From an uncultured Actinomycetes bacterium (GTDB taxonomy: Bacteria > Actinomycetota > Acidimicrobiia > Acidimicrobiales > Microtrichaceae), in the NCBI GenBank assembly GCA_903941145.1, contig CAJANQ010000294.1, positions 1 through 8,697 on the forward strand: DNA of 8,697 bases, read 5' to 3'. The translations under genes and the position numbers were made by a program. The notes below the pieces were generated by a model. That model was not told the DNA's origin. It did no database searches and saw only the letters and a program-made list of their open reading frames with translations. Of the stretch, positions 1 through 5,678 are shown one piece after another; position 1 is the stretch's first letter, and each line of letters starts with the position of its first letter.

Positions 1-404
1 CCGGGCTGCTGCTGGGGCTCAGGTCGGCCGGGTGCGGCGCCAGCGTGCACGGCGTGGCCGTGTACAAGGACGCCGGCCGGACCGCGGCAACGGTGTCCAA
101 GCTGGTCGCCGGCACCGCCGAGCTGCTGGACCTCGACGCGCCGGCCGACGACGAGGTCGTCTGCGACGACCGGTTCCTGGGCGACGGCTACGGCGTGCCC
201 ACCAGGGCCATGGCCGACGCAGTGCACCGCGCCGCACGGACCGAGGGCCTGGTGCTCGACCCCGTCTACTCGGGCAAGGCGGCCGCGGCGCTGTTTGCGA
301 TGGCCGGGTCCGGCGAGCTCGACGGTGCGACCGGGGTGGCGTTCGTGCACACCGGCGGGTCGCCGTCGCTGTTCGCCTACGTCGACGAGCTCACGCCGGG
401 CTGA
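1..404 (+). CDS. D-cysteine desulfhydrase / ACC deaminase family PLP enzyme, C-terminal part
   Basis: This is the 3' part of a gene that begins outside the window; codons are in frame from base 3, giving 133 residues before the TGA. The family consists of fold-type II PLP enzymes that break down D-cysteine to pyruvate, H2S and ammonia, or deaminate 1-aminocyclopropane-1-carboxylate. Visible family marks are the GLLLGLR helix at the left edge, the DDRFLGDGYGVPT segment, the TEGLVLDPVYSGKAA block that forms part of the PLP site, and a C-terminal VHTGGSPSLFAY. The VHTGG form resembles D-cysteine desulfhydrases more than ACC deaminases, whose matching segment is usually HLGG, so the desulfhydrase reading is preferred. 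The PLP lysine lies in the missing N-terminal part. The gene converges on mrp, with hairpins in the gap. Substrate assignment is inference; the family call is secure. Confidence 0.85.
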   Translation, partial: GLLLGLRSAGCGASVHGVAVYKDAGRTAATVSKLVAGTAELLDLDAPADDEVVCDDRFLGDGYGVPTRAMADAVHRAARTEGLVLDPVYSGKAAAALFAMAGSGELDGATGVAFVHTGGSPSLFAYVDELTPG

Positions 405-435
405 GCGGTACGCGACCTGGTCGGAAAAATGCGTC

Positions 436-464
436 GGGGCCGGCCTGTTGTAGAGGCCGACCCC
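436..464 (-). terminator. Hairpin with T-tract on the minus strand, likely terminator of mrp
   Basis: The arms GGGGCCGGCCT (436-446) and AGGCCGACCCC (454-464) pair over 10 of 11 positions, with one C/A mismatch and a 7-base loop. Read on the minus strand, which is the direction of mrp, the stem is followed after six bases by TTTTT (complement of 425-429). This fits a slightly spaced intrinsic terminator for mrp. The plus-strand side has no T-tract, so it is a weaker terminator for the PLP enzyme gene. Confidence 0.5.
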
Positions 465-486
465 TCGCAATCCCCCCGTCGGTCTG

Positions 487-539
487 CTCCGACGATGGTG
501 CCGACCAGACCCACCCTGGTCGGCACCCCGTCGTCGGAG
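487..539. repeat. Long imperfect inverted repeat (22/24-base arms)
   Basis: The left arm (487-508) and right arm (516-539) are complementary over 21 bases in two blocks: the inner 12 bases run from 497 to 508 against 516-527, and the outer 9 bases are CTCCGACGA against TCGTCGGAG. They are separated only by one unpaired base on the left and three on the right. The loop is the seven bases ACCCACC. No T-tract follows on either strand. It may act as a transcription stop or RNA stabiliser for the converging genes, or be a copy of a dispersed intergenic palindrome. Confidence 0.7.
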
Positions 540-722
540 GTTCCCGCGACTTGTTGCTGTCCCCAGTGTGCGGAGACGGGCGTCATCCTCCACTAGGCAG
601 AAGTCCCAGTGGGGTCGCGGGCGCGGCGAACTGGCCGTGGCCTCAGTGGCTGGCCGGTTCCTCAGTCCAGGGGTGCGGACCCGGCAGGTCCGGCTGCTAG
701 CGGCCGGGCCGGGCGGGCTGGC

Positions 723-1865
723 TCAGAGCAGCTTGAGCTCAGGGTGGTGCCGGCGCGTCGGCGCCAACTCCGTGTCCACCGTCGCGGCGATCGCGGCGAA
801 CGCCGTCGACGCCTCGGACTCCGGCTCGGTGACCATGACCGGGCGGCCGTCGTCCCCACCCTCACGGAGCGCCGAGAGCAGCGGGATCTGGCCGAGCAGC
901 GGCACCTCGAGGCGGTCGGCCAGCTCCTTGCCGCCGCCGGCACCGAAGAGCTCGTAGCGGGCGCCGTCGTCACCGGTGAACCAGGACATGTTCTCGATGA
1001 CGCCCTTGACCTCGATGTTGACCTTCTCGGCCATGAACGCGGCGCGCTGCGCCACCCGCTGCGCGGCGGGCTGCGGCGTGGTCACGACGTACATCTCGGC
1101 GCGGGGCATGAACGACGCGAGCGACAGCGACACGTCGCCGGTGCCCGGGGGCAGGTCGACGAGCAGGTAGTCGGGCTCGTCCCAGAAGACGTCGGTGAGG
1201 AACTGCTCGAGCGCCTTGTGGAGCATCGGACCGCGCCACATGACGGGCTGGTCCTCCTCGATGAAGAACCCGATGGAGATGCAGCGGACGCCGTAGGACT
1301 CCGGCGGCAGGATCATCTCGTCGATGATCGTGGGAGGGTTCTCGACGCCGAGCATGCGAGGGATCGAGAAACCCCAGACGTCGGCGTCGACCACGGCGAC
1401 GGAGTGGCCCCGCTGGGCCAGGGCGATCGACAGGTTGGTCGTGACCGACGACTTGCCGACGCCGCCCTTGCCCGACGCGATGAGCAGGACGCGGGTCTTG
1501 GACTCCGGCGAGGCGAACGGGATGGCCCGGCCCTCGGCATGGCCGTGGGCCGCGTTGGTGCCGGCGGTCGACGCCGGGTCGCCGTGGAGCGTCTGGCGCA
1601 ACGCCTGCAGCTCCTCGGGAGTCATCACCGTGTAGTCGAGCGACACCGTGTCCACGCCGTCGAGCGCGACGACGGCCTCGGTCACCCGACGCTCGATCTC
1701 GTTGCGGAGCGGGCAGCCGGCCACCGTCAGGGCGATCTGCACCGACACGGCGGGCAGCTCGATCCCGATGGCGCGAACCATGCCCAGGTCGACGATCGAG
1801 CGGTGCAGCTCAGGGTCCTCGACCGGTCGGAGGGCCTCGATGATCTCGTTCTCTGTAGGTGCCAT
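723..1865 (-). CDS. mrp: Mrp/NBP35-family iron-sulfur carrier ATPase (MIP18 + P-loop)
   Basis: The 380-residue protein has an N-terminal MIP18/DUF59 domain (about 6-80, with the conserved AGCPL, Cys51) joined by a linker to a ParA/MinD-type ATPase domain (about 124-345). The deviant Walker A is SGKGGVGKSS (131-140, Lys138), followed by VVDADVWG (158-165) and the Walker B-like DLPPGTGD (237-244). ENMSWF (291-296) and LFGAGGG (306-312) are typical of Mrp/ApbC. Family members bind and transfer Fe-S clusters to apo-proteins in the cytoplasm, driven by ATP. The cysteine pair that many Mrp proteins carry just after ENMS is absent: the segment reads TGDDGARYE. The start is ATG. No good Shine-Dalgarno is seen, although an 11-base palindrome sits just upstream. 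Mrp diverges from the SufR-like regulator across 82 bases, so shared control is plausible. Family confidence is very high; the exact client proteins cannot be told. Confidence 0.95.
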   Translation of the reverse strand: MAPTENEIIEALRPVEDPELHRSIVDLGMVRAIGIELPAVSVQIALTVAGCPLRNEIERRVTEAVVALDGVDTVSLDYTVMTPEELQALRQTLHGDPASTAGTNAAHGHAEGRAIPFASPESKTRVLLIASGKGGVGKSSVTTNLSIALAQRGHSVAVVDADVWGFSIPRMLGVENPPTIIDEMILPPESYGVRCISIGFFIEEDQPVMWRGPMLHKALEQFLTDVFWDEPDYLLVDLPPGTGDVSLSLASFMPRAEMYVVTTPQPAAQRVAQRAAFMAEKVNIEVKGVIENMSWFTGDDGARYELFGAGGGKELADRLEVPLLGQIPLLSALREGGDDGRPVMVTEPESEASTAFAAIAATVDTELAPTRRHHPELKLL

Positions 1866-1871
1866 GGTGTG

Positions 1872-1882
1872 GCGAGTCTCGC
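1872..1882. promoter_or_regulatory. Small palindrome upstream of mrp, possible operator
   Basis: GCGAG-T-CTCGC is a perfect inverted repeat of 5-base arms around one base, ending 7 bases before the mrp ATG. It lies in the 82-base divergent gap between mrp and the regulator gene, where an autoregulatory operator would be expected. Short GC-rich palindromes arise by chance in such DNA, so this is only a candidate. Confidence 0.2.
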
Positions 1883-1935
1883 GCAGGGGCCCGCCGATAC
1901 CCCACCCGCGTCGATGGATCCGGCCGGTCTGCCAC

Positions 1936-1941
1936 TACGCT
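1936..1941 (+). promoter_or_regulatory. -10 box TACGCT of a probable leaderless transcript
   Basis: TACGCT matches the actinobacterial TANNNT -10 consensus. It is followed by six bases (CCGGGC) and then the ATG of the regulator gene, so transcription would begin at or next to the start codon. There is no Shine-Dalgarno sequence before this ATG. A clear -35 box is not seen. Confidence 0.5.
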
Positions 1942-1947
1942 CCGGGC

Positions 1948-2655
1948 ATGGCCGCGCTCAGTCCGACCGAGTTCAACTCGGCCGTCACCGCGATCACGAC
2001 GGCCTTCGGGGACCCGACTCGTCGTGAGATCTACCTGTTCGCGCACCAGTCGGACGACGGCGTGACCGCTGCGGCGGTCGCGGAGCAGTTCGAGCTGCAC
2101 CCCAACGTCGCCCGCCACCACCTCGACAAGCTGGCGGCCGGGGGCTACCTCGAGATCTCGACCGAGCGCCCTGCTGGGAGCGCCGGGCGGCCCTCCAAGC
2201 GCTACCGGGCCGTGGCCAGCGAGGTCACCCTCGACGTGCCGGTCCGCCACGACGACGTGCTGATCGAACTCCTGGGCCGGGCGCTCGGAGAACTGGGGCC
2301 CGAGCGGGCCGCCGAGCTCGCGGAAGAGGTCGGCGTCGCCTACGGCGAGTCCATGGCCGGAGCGCTCGGCGACAACGCCACCAAGTCGTTCCGCGCCGCG
2401 CTGCACACCGTCGCCGACGCCCTCTCTGCTCACGGCTTTGCGGCCCACGCCGAGAAGGAAGGCTCGAAGCTGCAGCTGGTGACCGAGCACTGCCCCTACG
2501 GCGACGCAGTGGTGGAGCACCCGGTGATCTGCGCCGTGGACCGCGGCATGGTCAAGGGAATGCTCAGCACGCTCTACGGCGAGACCAGCGTCTCGGTGTC
2601 GTCGTCGGTGCCCGACGGCGACGACCAGTGCGTCACCGTCGTCGTCGACCGCTGA
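1948..2655 (+). CDS. Winged-helix regulator with C-terminal cysteines (SufR-like, putative Fe-S sensor)
   Basis: The 235-residue protein has an ArsR/DeoR-type winged helix at about 12-90: GDPTRREIYLFA, then AAAVAEQFELHPNVARHHLDKL as helix-turn-helix, and the wing GSAGRPSKRYRA. The C-terminal half carries HCPYGDAVVEHPVIC, giving Cys182-X12-Cys195, with a third Cys228 near the end. This two-part build with C-X12-C plus a distal cysteine is that of SufR proteins, which bind an Fe-S cluster and repress Fe-S assembly genes when cluster supply is sufficient. Context agrees: mrp is divergent and a cysteine desulfurase begins 7 bases downstream. ATG 1948 was chosen over longer upstream frames because those overlap mrp and the homology begins at about ATEFN-like residues after this Met; a TACGCT box 6 bases upstream suggests leaderless expression. 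Cluster binding and the SufR assignment are inferred from motif and context, not shown. Confidence 0.82.
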   Translation: MAALSPTEFNSAVTAITTAFGDPTRREIYLFAHQSDDGVTAAAVAEQFELHPNVARHHLDKLAAGGYLEISTERPAGSAGRPSKRYRAVASEVTLDVPVRHDDVLIELLGRALGELGPERAAELAEEVGVAYGESMAGALGDNATKSFRAALHTVADALSAHGFAAHAEKEGSKLQLVTEHCPYGDAVVEHPVICAVDRGMVKGMLSTLYGETSVSVSSSVPDGDDQCVTVVVDR

Positions 2656-2662
2656 CCAGCCA

Positions 2663-3805
2663 GTGCGCGTCTACCTCGACCATGCGTCGACCTCACCGCT
2701 CCGCCCGTCCGCACGCGAGGCGATGCTGCGGTACCTGACCGCAGCGCCCAACCTGGGCGACAACTGGGGCGACCCGGGGCGGATCCACTACGAGGGCATG
2801 CGCTCGCGGGTGGCGGTCGAGGAGGCCAGGGAGCAGCTGGCCGACATCGTCGGCGCTCGCCCGCGGGAGGTCGTGTTCACCTCGGGCGCCACCGAGGCCG
2901 TCGCCATGGCCTGTTTCGGCGCCGTCCACCACCGGCCCGGAGCGACCGGCATGGTCCTGGCCGCGACCGAGCACTCGTGCGTGCGCACCCGGGCCGAGCA
3001 GCCGTTCGTCCCCGGCGCCGCCGCCACCGTGGTCGGCGTCGACGCCCAGGGCCGCGTGGACCCCGACGAGCTCATGGCCGCGGTCGACGACACCACCGCC
3101 CTGGTCCACGTGCAGTGGGGCAACCACGAGGTCGGCACCTACGGCCCGGTGGTCGAGGTGGTCGAAGCGTGCCGGGAACGCGGGGTGCTGGTCCACGTCG
3201 ACGCTGCCCAGGCCGCCGGCCGCCAGCTGATCGACTTCGACGAGCTCGGCGCCGACCTCATGAGCATCTCGGGCCACAAGCTCGGCGGCCCGCCCGGCAC
3301 CGGTGCGCTGCTGGTCCGCCGCGGCCTGCGGCTCGACCCGCTCCTGCTGGGCGGCGACCAGGAACGGGCGCGACGGGCCGGCATGGAGAACGTGCTGGGC
3401 ATCGTCGGGCTCGGTGCTGCGGCGGACGAGGCCGGCACCCGTTTGCTCTACACCGACAGGATCCAGCGGGCGCTGACCGACCGTGTCGTCGAGGGGCTCT
3501 CGGGCGTGCTGGAGCCGGTGGGCGACCAGGTGGACCGCCTCCCCCACATCGCGTGCTTCACCGTGCCCGGCGTGGAGCCGCAGCCGCTGCTGATCGGGCT
3601 CGACCGCGCCGGGATCGCCGTGCACTCGGGGTCGAGCTGCAGCTCCGAGACGCTCGAGGACTCCCCCGTCCTGGCCGCCATGGGGGCCGACGCACACCGG
3701 TCGCTACGCGTGTCGGTCGGCTGGTCCACCACCATGGACGACGTCGACCGACTCGTCGAGGTGCTGCCCAAGGTGCTGGCCGACCTGCAGGGCCTGGCCC
3801 AGTGA
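2663..3805 (+). CDS. Cysteine desulfurase, IscS/NifS class (class V aminotransferase fold)
   Basis: The 380-residue protein is full length for group I cysteine desulfurases, PLP enzymes that take sulfur from L-cysteine as a persulfide, leaving alanine. Visible marks are YLDHASTSPLRP at the N-terminus, SGATEAV (74-80), EHSCV with the PLP-stacking His104, WGNHEVGT (152-159), VDAAQAAG with Asp180 and Gln183, SGHKLGGPPGTG with the Schiff-base Lys206, RAGMENV (238-244), and SGSSCSS with the persulfide Cys326. All catalytic residues are present. The GTG start lies 7 bases after the regulator stop, with no strong ribosome site, so translation is probably coupled to the upstream gene. The stop overlaps the next gene's start. 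The neighbours (SufR-like regulator, Mrp) point to Fe-S assembly. Supply of sulfur for tRNA thiolation is the main alternative, but no mnmA or thiI is next to it here. Confidence 0.93.
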   Translation: MRVYLDHASTSPLRPSAREAMLRYLTAAPNLGDNWGDPGRIHYEGMRSRVAVEEAREQLADIVGARPREVVFTSGATEAVAMACFGAVHHRPGATGMVLAATEHSCVRTRAEQPFVPGAAATVVGVDAQGRVDPDELMAAVDDTTALVHVQWGNHEVGTYGPVVEVVEACRERGVLVHVDAAQAAGRQLIDFDELGADLMSISGHKLGGPPGTGALLVRRGLRLDPLLLGGDQERARRAGMENVLGIVGLGAAADEAGTRLLYTDRIQRALTDRVVEGLSGVLEPVGDQVDRLPHIACFTVPGVEPQPLLIGLDRAGIAVHSGSSCSSETLEDSPVLAAMGADAHRSLRVSVGWSTTMDDVDRLVEVLPKVLADLQGLAQ

Positions 3806-3826
3806 ACGGCCCAGTGAACGGCCCAG
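3796..3826 (+). repeat. 12-base tandem duplication across stop/start overlap
   Basis: The unit GGCCCAGTGAAC occurs at 3796-3807 and again at 3808-3819, followed by a partial third copy GGCCCAG at 3820-3826. The first copy holds the GTGA in which the desulfurase stop (TGA 3803-3805) overlaps the hydrolase GTG start (3802). The second copy supplies another in-frame GTG at 3814. Being 12 bases, it keeps the hydrolase frame and encodes VNGPVNGP. Confidence 0.9.
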
Positions 3827-4443
3827 CGGCCCGGCCCACCCCCACCACCGTCGTGTTCGACCTCGACGGGGTGCTCCGCCACTGGAACGACGACCTGCTC
3901 GACGAGGTCGAGGCCGGCTTCGGACTGCCGCCCCGCACGATCATGGGCGTCGCATTCGGGTCCGAACTGGGCCGTCTCGCCATCACCGGCGTGCTCCCCT
4001 ACCGCGAGTGGATGGACGCCATCCGGGAGCGGGTCGTGGCCCGGCACGGCGACGACTGTCTGGGCGCGCTCGACGAGTGGGAGGCCAACGTCGGCACGGT
4101 CGACACCGAGATGCTCGGGCTCCTTCGCCGCGTCCGCCAGCACTGCACCGTCGCCCTGCTCTCCAACGGCACGACCCGCCTGCGCCGAGACCTGCACGTG
4201 CTCGACCTGCTCGACGAGTTCGACGTGGTCTTCAACACCGCCGAGCTTGGGGTCGCCAAGCCCGACCCGGTCGTCTACCGGACCGTGCTCGACCACCTGC
4301 GGGCCACCCCGGACGAGTCGGTGTTCGTGGACGACATGGCGTCGAACGTGGCGGGCGCCTGCTGGGTCGGGATGGCCGGCCACCAGCACACGTCGCCGGC
4401 CGACACCGCGGAGTTCCTCCGGTCCCTCGGCCTCCCCGTCTGA
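3802..4443 (+). CDS. HAD-superfamily hydrolase (subfamily IA type)
   Basis: The 213-residue protein (209 if started at the second GTG, 3814) carries the four HAD motifs: FDLDGVL with nucleophile Asp20 and acid/base Asp22, LLSNGT with Ser121, AKPDP with Lys153, and VFVDDMASNV with Asp177-Asp178. Between motifs I and II lies a helical cap of about 75 residues, as in subfamily IA phosphatases and dehalogenases. It should be a soluble Mg-dependent phosphomonoesterase; the substrate cannot be read from the sequence. Its start overlaps the desulfurase stop by GTGA, so the two are translationally coupled and this is the last gene of the regulator-desulfurase run. The first GTG is preferred because it forms the overlap, but the true homology begins only at about residue 15 (TTVVFDLD), so either start is possible. 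It converges on the SirB1-like gene across 103 bases. Confidence 0.88.
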   Translation: MNGPVNGPAARPTPTTVVFDLDGVLRHWNDDLLDEVEAGFGLPPRTIMGVAFGSELGRLAITGVLPYREWMDAIRERVVARHGDDCLGALDEWEANVGTVDTEMLGLLRRVRQHCTVALLSNGTTRLRRDLHVLDLLDEFDVVFNTAELGVAKPDPVVYRTVLDHLRATPDESVFVDDMASNVAGACWVGMAGHQHTSPADTAEFLRSLGLPV

Positions 4444-4518
4444 CCGGACCGAGCCGCACCGCCCCGCCCGAACTGGGGACGGAATCGGACCACCAGTCGC
4501 TACGAGGAGCCAGATTTC

Positions 4519-4546
4519 GGGGGGGGCAGTAGAGGTGGGGGCGGGG
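4519..4546 (+). other. G-rich run, possible G-quadruplex between convergent genes
   Basis: Eight consecutive G (4519-4526) are followed by GG at 4534-4535, GGGGG at 4537-4541 and GGGG at 4543-4546. Four tracts of at least three G can be drawn by splitting the G8, so a plus-strand quadruplex is possible. It sits directly before the stop of the SirB1-like gene and after the HAD gene. No ordinary hairpin-plus-T terminator is seen in the 4444-4546 gap. Confidence 0.4.
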
Positions 4547-5182
4547 TCAGTTGAGGGTGGCGCCGGAGAGGAGCACCCGGATCCGCTGGACCGCGGCGCT
4601 GACCTCGAGGTCGCCGGTCTGGCCGGCCGCCACCTGCAGGTTGTTGAGCACGCGGCCGACGATCGTGCGCGACCCGACGGGGGCCAGGTGCACCGGCAGC
4701 AGCGCCGCCTCGGGGCCGTTCACCGCAGCGAAGGAGCGGCGGCAGCCGGACGGGTCGAGCCGACGGCCGCGGTCGTAGGTGTCGAAGAACTGCTCGGGGT
4801 CGTCCGCCGACCGCAGCAGGAAGTGGCCGGGCATGCCCACGCCGACCAGGCCGATCCCGCGGCGACGGCCGACCTCGATGGCGACCGCCGCGAGGCTGAT
4901 CGGGATGCCGGTCCGACGCTCCAGCACCTGGTCGAGGAGGCTGTTGGACGGCGAGTAGTAGTCGGCCCGCGCTGGCACGAACTGGCCGCCGTCGCCGAAC
5001 AGCTCGACGCACAGGCCCTCGGCATCCTCGGACGTGCAGCACGCGGCGAGCACGTCGAGCTGCTCGAGCAGTCCGGCGACCTGGACACGTGGGTTGACGA
5101 TGGCGGCCAGCACGGCGAGCGACCGGTCGAGCGGTGGGTCCGTGGTGCCCATCAGGGCGCCGAGCTCGGCGAGCGGCTGCAT
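4547..5182 (-). CDS. SirB1-family protein (transglutaminase-like core, Transglut_core2)
   Basis: The protein is 211 residues from ATG 5182. The family signature is clear: YYSPSNSLLDQVLERRTG followed by IPISLAAVAIEVGRRRG (about 75-109), then GVGMPGHFLLR with His120, FDTYDRGRRLDPSGC with Asp134, and a C-terminal helical part containing RTIVGRVLNNLQ. In SirB1 proteins the core resembles transglutaminase/protease folds. The His and Asp of the usual triad have counterparts here, but I see no clear catalytic cysteine in the IPISLAAV helix, so an enzymatic role is doubtful. The biochemical function of the family is poorly known. A longer frame starts at TTG 5191, but that codon lies inside a TAGGTT box placed 7 bases before ATG 5182, so the ATG is preferred as a leaderless start. 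It converges on the HAD gene. The next leftward gene upstream ends 66 bases away. Confidence 0.85.
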   Translation of the reverse strand: MQPLAELGALMGTTDPPLDRSLAVLAAIVNPRVQVAGLLEQLDVLAACCTSEDAEGLCVELFGDGGQFVPARADYYSPSNSLLDQVLERRTGIPISLAAVAIEVGRRRGIGLVGVGMPGHFLLRSADDPEQFFDTYDRGRRLDPSGCRRSFAAVNGPEAALLPVHLAPVGSRTIVGRVLNNLQVAAGQTGDLEVSAAVQRIRVLLSGATLN

Positions 5183-5189
5183 GGGGCCC

Positions 5190-5195
5190 AACCTA
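5190..5195 (-). promoter_or_regulatory. -10 box TAGGTT, leaderless start of the SirB1-like gene
   Basis: On the minus strand TAGGTT fits TANNNT and is followed by seven bases (GGGCCCC) and the ATG at 5182. No Shine-Dalgarno precedes this ATG. The arrangement argues against the TTG at 5191, which overlaps the box. Confidence 0.55.
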
Positions 5196-5248
5196 CCTAG
5201 CCCACAGGGGGCCGATGACCGCGGGCGGGACGGCCGGTGCTGAGATGC

Positions 5249-5620
5249 TCAGGCGTCGAGCGGGGCGCGCCGGCCGCGGCGCGGCGCTGCCGCGGCGACC
5301 TCGTCAGGGACCTCCACCCACAGCCGCAGGAGCGCACCACCGAGCGTCTTGCCCAGGTTGTCGGAGCGCAACGAACGGGGTCCGCCACCGCCGAGGGCGT
5401 CGGCCATCACGAACTTCACCGCCCAGATGTTGGGCACCTCGTACCGCTCCACCGGACCGCCCACCAGGTCGCCGAAGTGCTCGGCGACGACCTCGGGGGT
5501 GACCGCGGCGAGCACCGCCTCGTACGCGGCCTGGTCGTCGGCGAAGAGCGTCAGGTCGGACAGGTTGCCCTTGTCGCCGGAACGGACGCCGCACAGGTCG
5601 CGCAGCTGGAGTCGTGCCAC
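5249..5620 (-). CDS. AtuA-like ferredoxin-fold small protein
   Basis: The protein is 123 residues from GTG 5620. It matches the small domain found fused to, or encoded beside, AtuA/DUF1446 proteins: LRDLCGVRSGDKGNLSDLTLFA near the N-terminus (SGDKGN at 14-19), VVAEHFGDLVGGPVERYEVPN in the middle, and GGGGPRSLRSDNLGKTLGGALL near the C-terminus. A short Arg/Ala-rich tail follows. The domain's role is thought to be that of a partner of the large AtuA part; the reaction is not established. The large part is encoded on the same strand at 6186-7517, but an oppositely oriented phosphatase gene lies between. A GTG at 5629 would add three residues; it overlaps a TACTGT box that sits 7 bases before GTG 5620, so 5620 is preferred. 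Expression from its own promoter is therefore likely. Confidence 0.85.
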   Translation of the reverse strand: MARLQLRDLCGVRSGDKGNLSDLTLFADDQAAYEAVLAAVTPEVVAEHFGDLVGGPVERYEVPNIWAVKFVMADALGGGGPRSLRSDNLGKTLGGALLRLWVEVPDEVAAAAPRRGRRAPLDA

Positions 5621-5627
5621 GAAGGTC

Positions 5628-5633
5628 ACAGTA
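5628..5633 (-). promoter_or_regulatory. -10 box TACTGT, leaderless start of the small AtuA-like gene
   Basis: On the minus strand TACTGT is followed by seven bases (GACCTTC) and GTG at 5620, the same geometry as at 5190-5195 and 5666-5671. The box overlaps the alternative GTG at 5629, which makes that start unlikely. No clear -35 box is seen. Confidence 0.5.
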
Positions 5634-5665
5634 CCGGCACCGTGACGGGCGAACAGCGGCTCGGT

Positions 5666-5671
5666 TACCGT
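5666..5671 (+). promoter_or_regulatory. -10 box TACCGT with -35-like GTGACG, leaderless start of the phosphatase
   Basis: TACCGT is followed by seven bases (GCCGACC) and GTG at 5679. GTGACG at 5642-5647 lies 18 bases upstream and matches four of six positions of TTGACA. The divergent promoter of the small AtuA-like gene occupies the same 58-base gap, so the two may influence each other. Confidence 0.55.
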
Positions 5672-5678
5672 GCCGACC

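Larger units (their letters stand above)
405..722. other. Non-coding gap between convergent genes, rich in hairpins
   Basis: This 318-base stretch lies between the stop of the PLP enzyme gene and the stop of mrp. No reading frame here has family motifs or the strong G/C third-position bias of the neighbours. It holds two long inverted repeats (436-464 and 487-539, listed separately) and a smaller perfect one, CGGACC-CGGCA-GGTCCG, around 676-692. It also has a 9-base direct repeat, CCTGGTCGG, at 416-424 and 515-523. I saw no tRNA T-arm, tmRNA, SRP RNA or riboswitch signature. The right half (about 545-720) shows only weak, short inverted repeats. Confidence 0.7.

Noticed and set aside
568..722. 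Possible short genes in the gap before mrp
   Set aside because: Frames here lack the third-position G/C pattern of the neighbours, have no ribosome site or TANNNT box at proper spacing, and only continue by overlapping mrp antisense.
405..722. tRNA or other known structured RNA in the hairpin-rich gap
   Set aside because: No T-arm consensus, no cloverleaf, and no SRP RNA, tmRNA or riboswitch signatures could be found by eye.
609..2027. 472-residue plus-strand open frame over mrp
   Set aside because: It is opposite to mrp, which has all family motifs; its translation is Arg/Gly/His-rich low-complexity sequence typical of the complementary strand of GC-rich genes.
2693..3697. 334-residue minus-strand open frame over the cysteine desulfurase
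   Set aside because: Antisense shadow of a gene with complete catalytic motifs; no recognisable domain.
4247..5200. 317-residue plus-strand frame over the SirB1-like gene
   Set aside because: Antisense shadow; starts inside the HAD gene in another frame and lacks any family motif.
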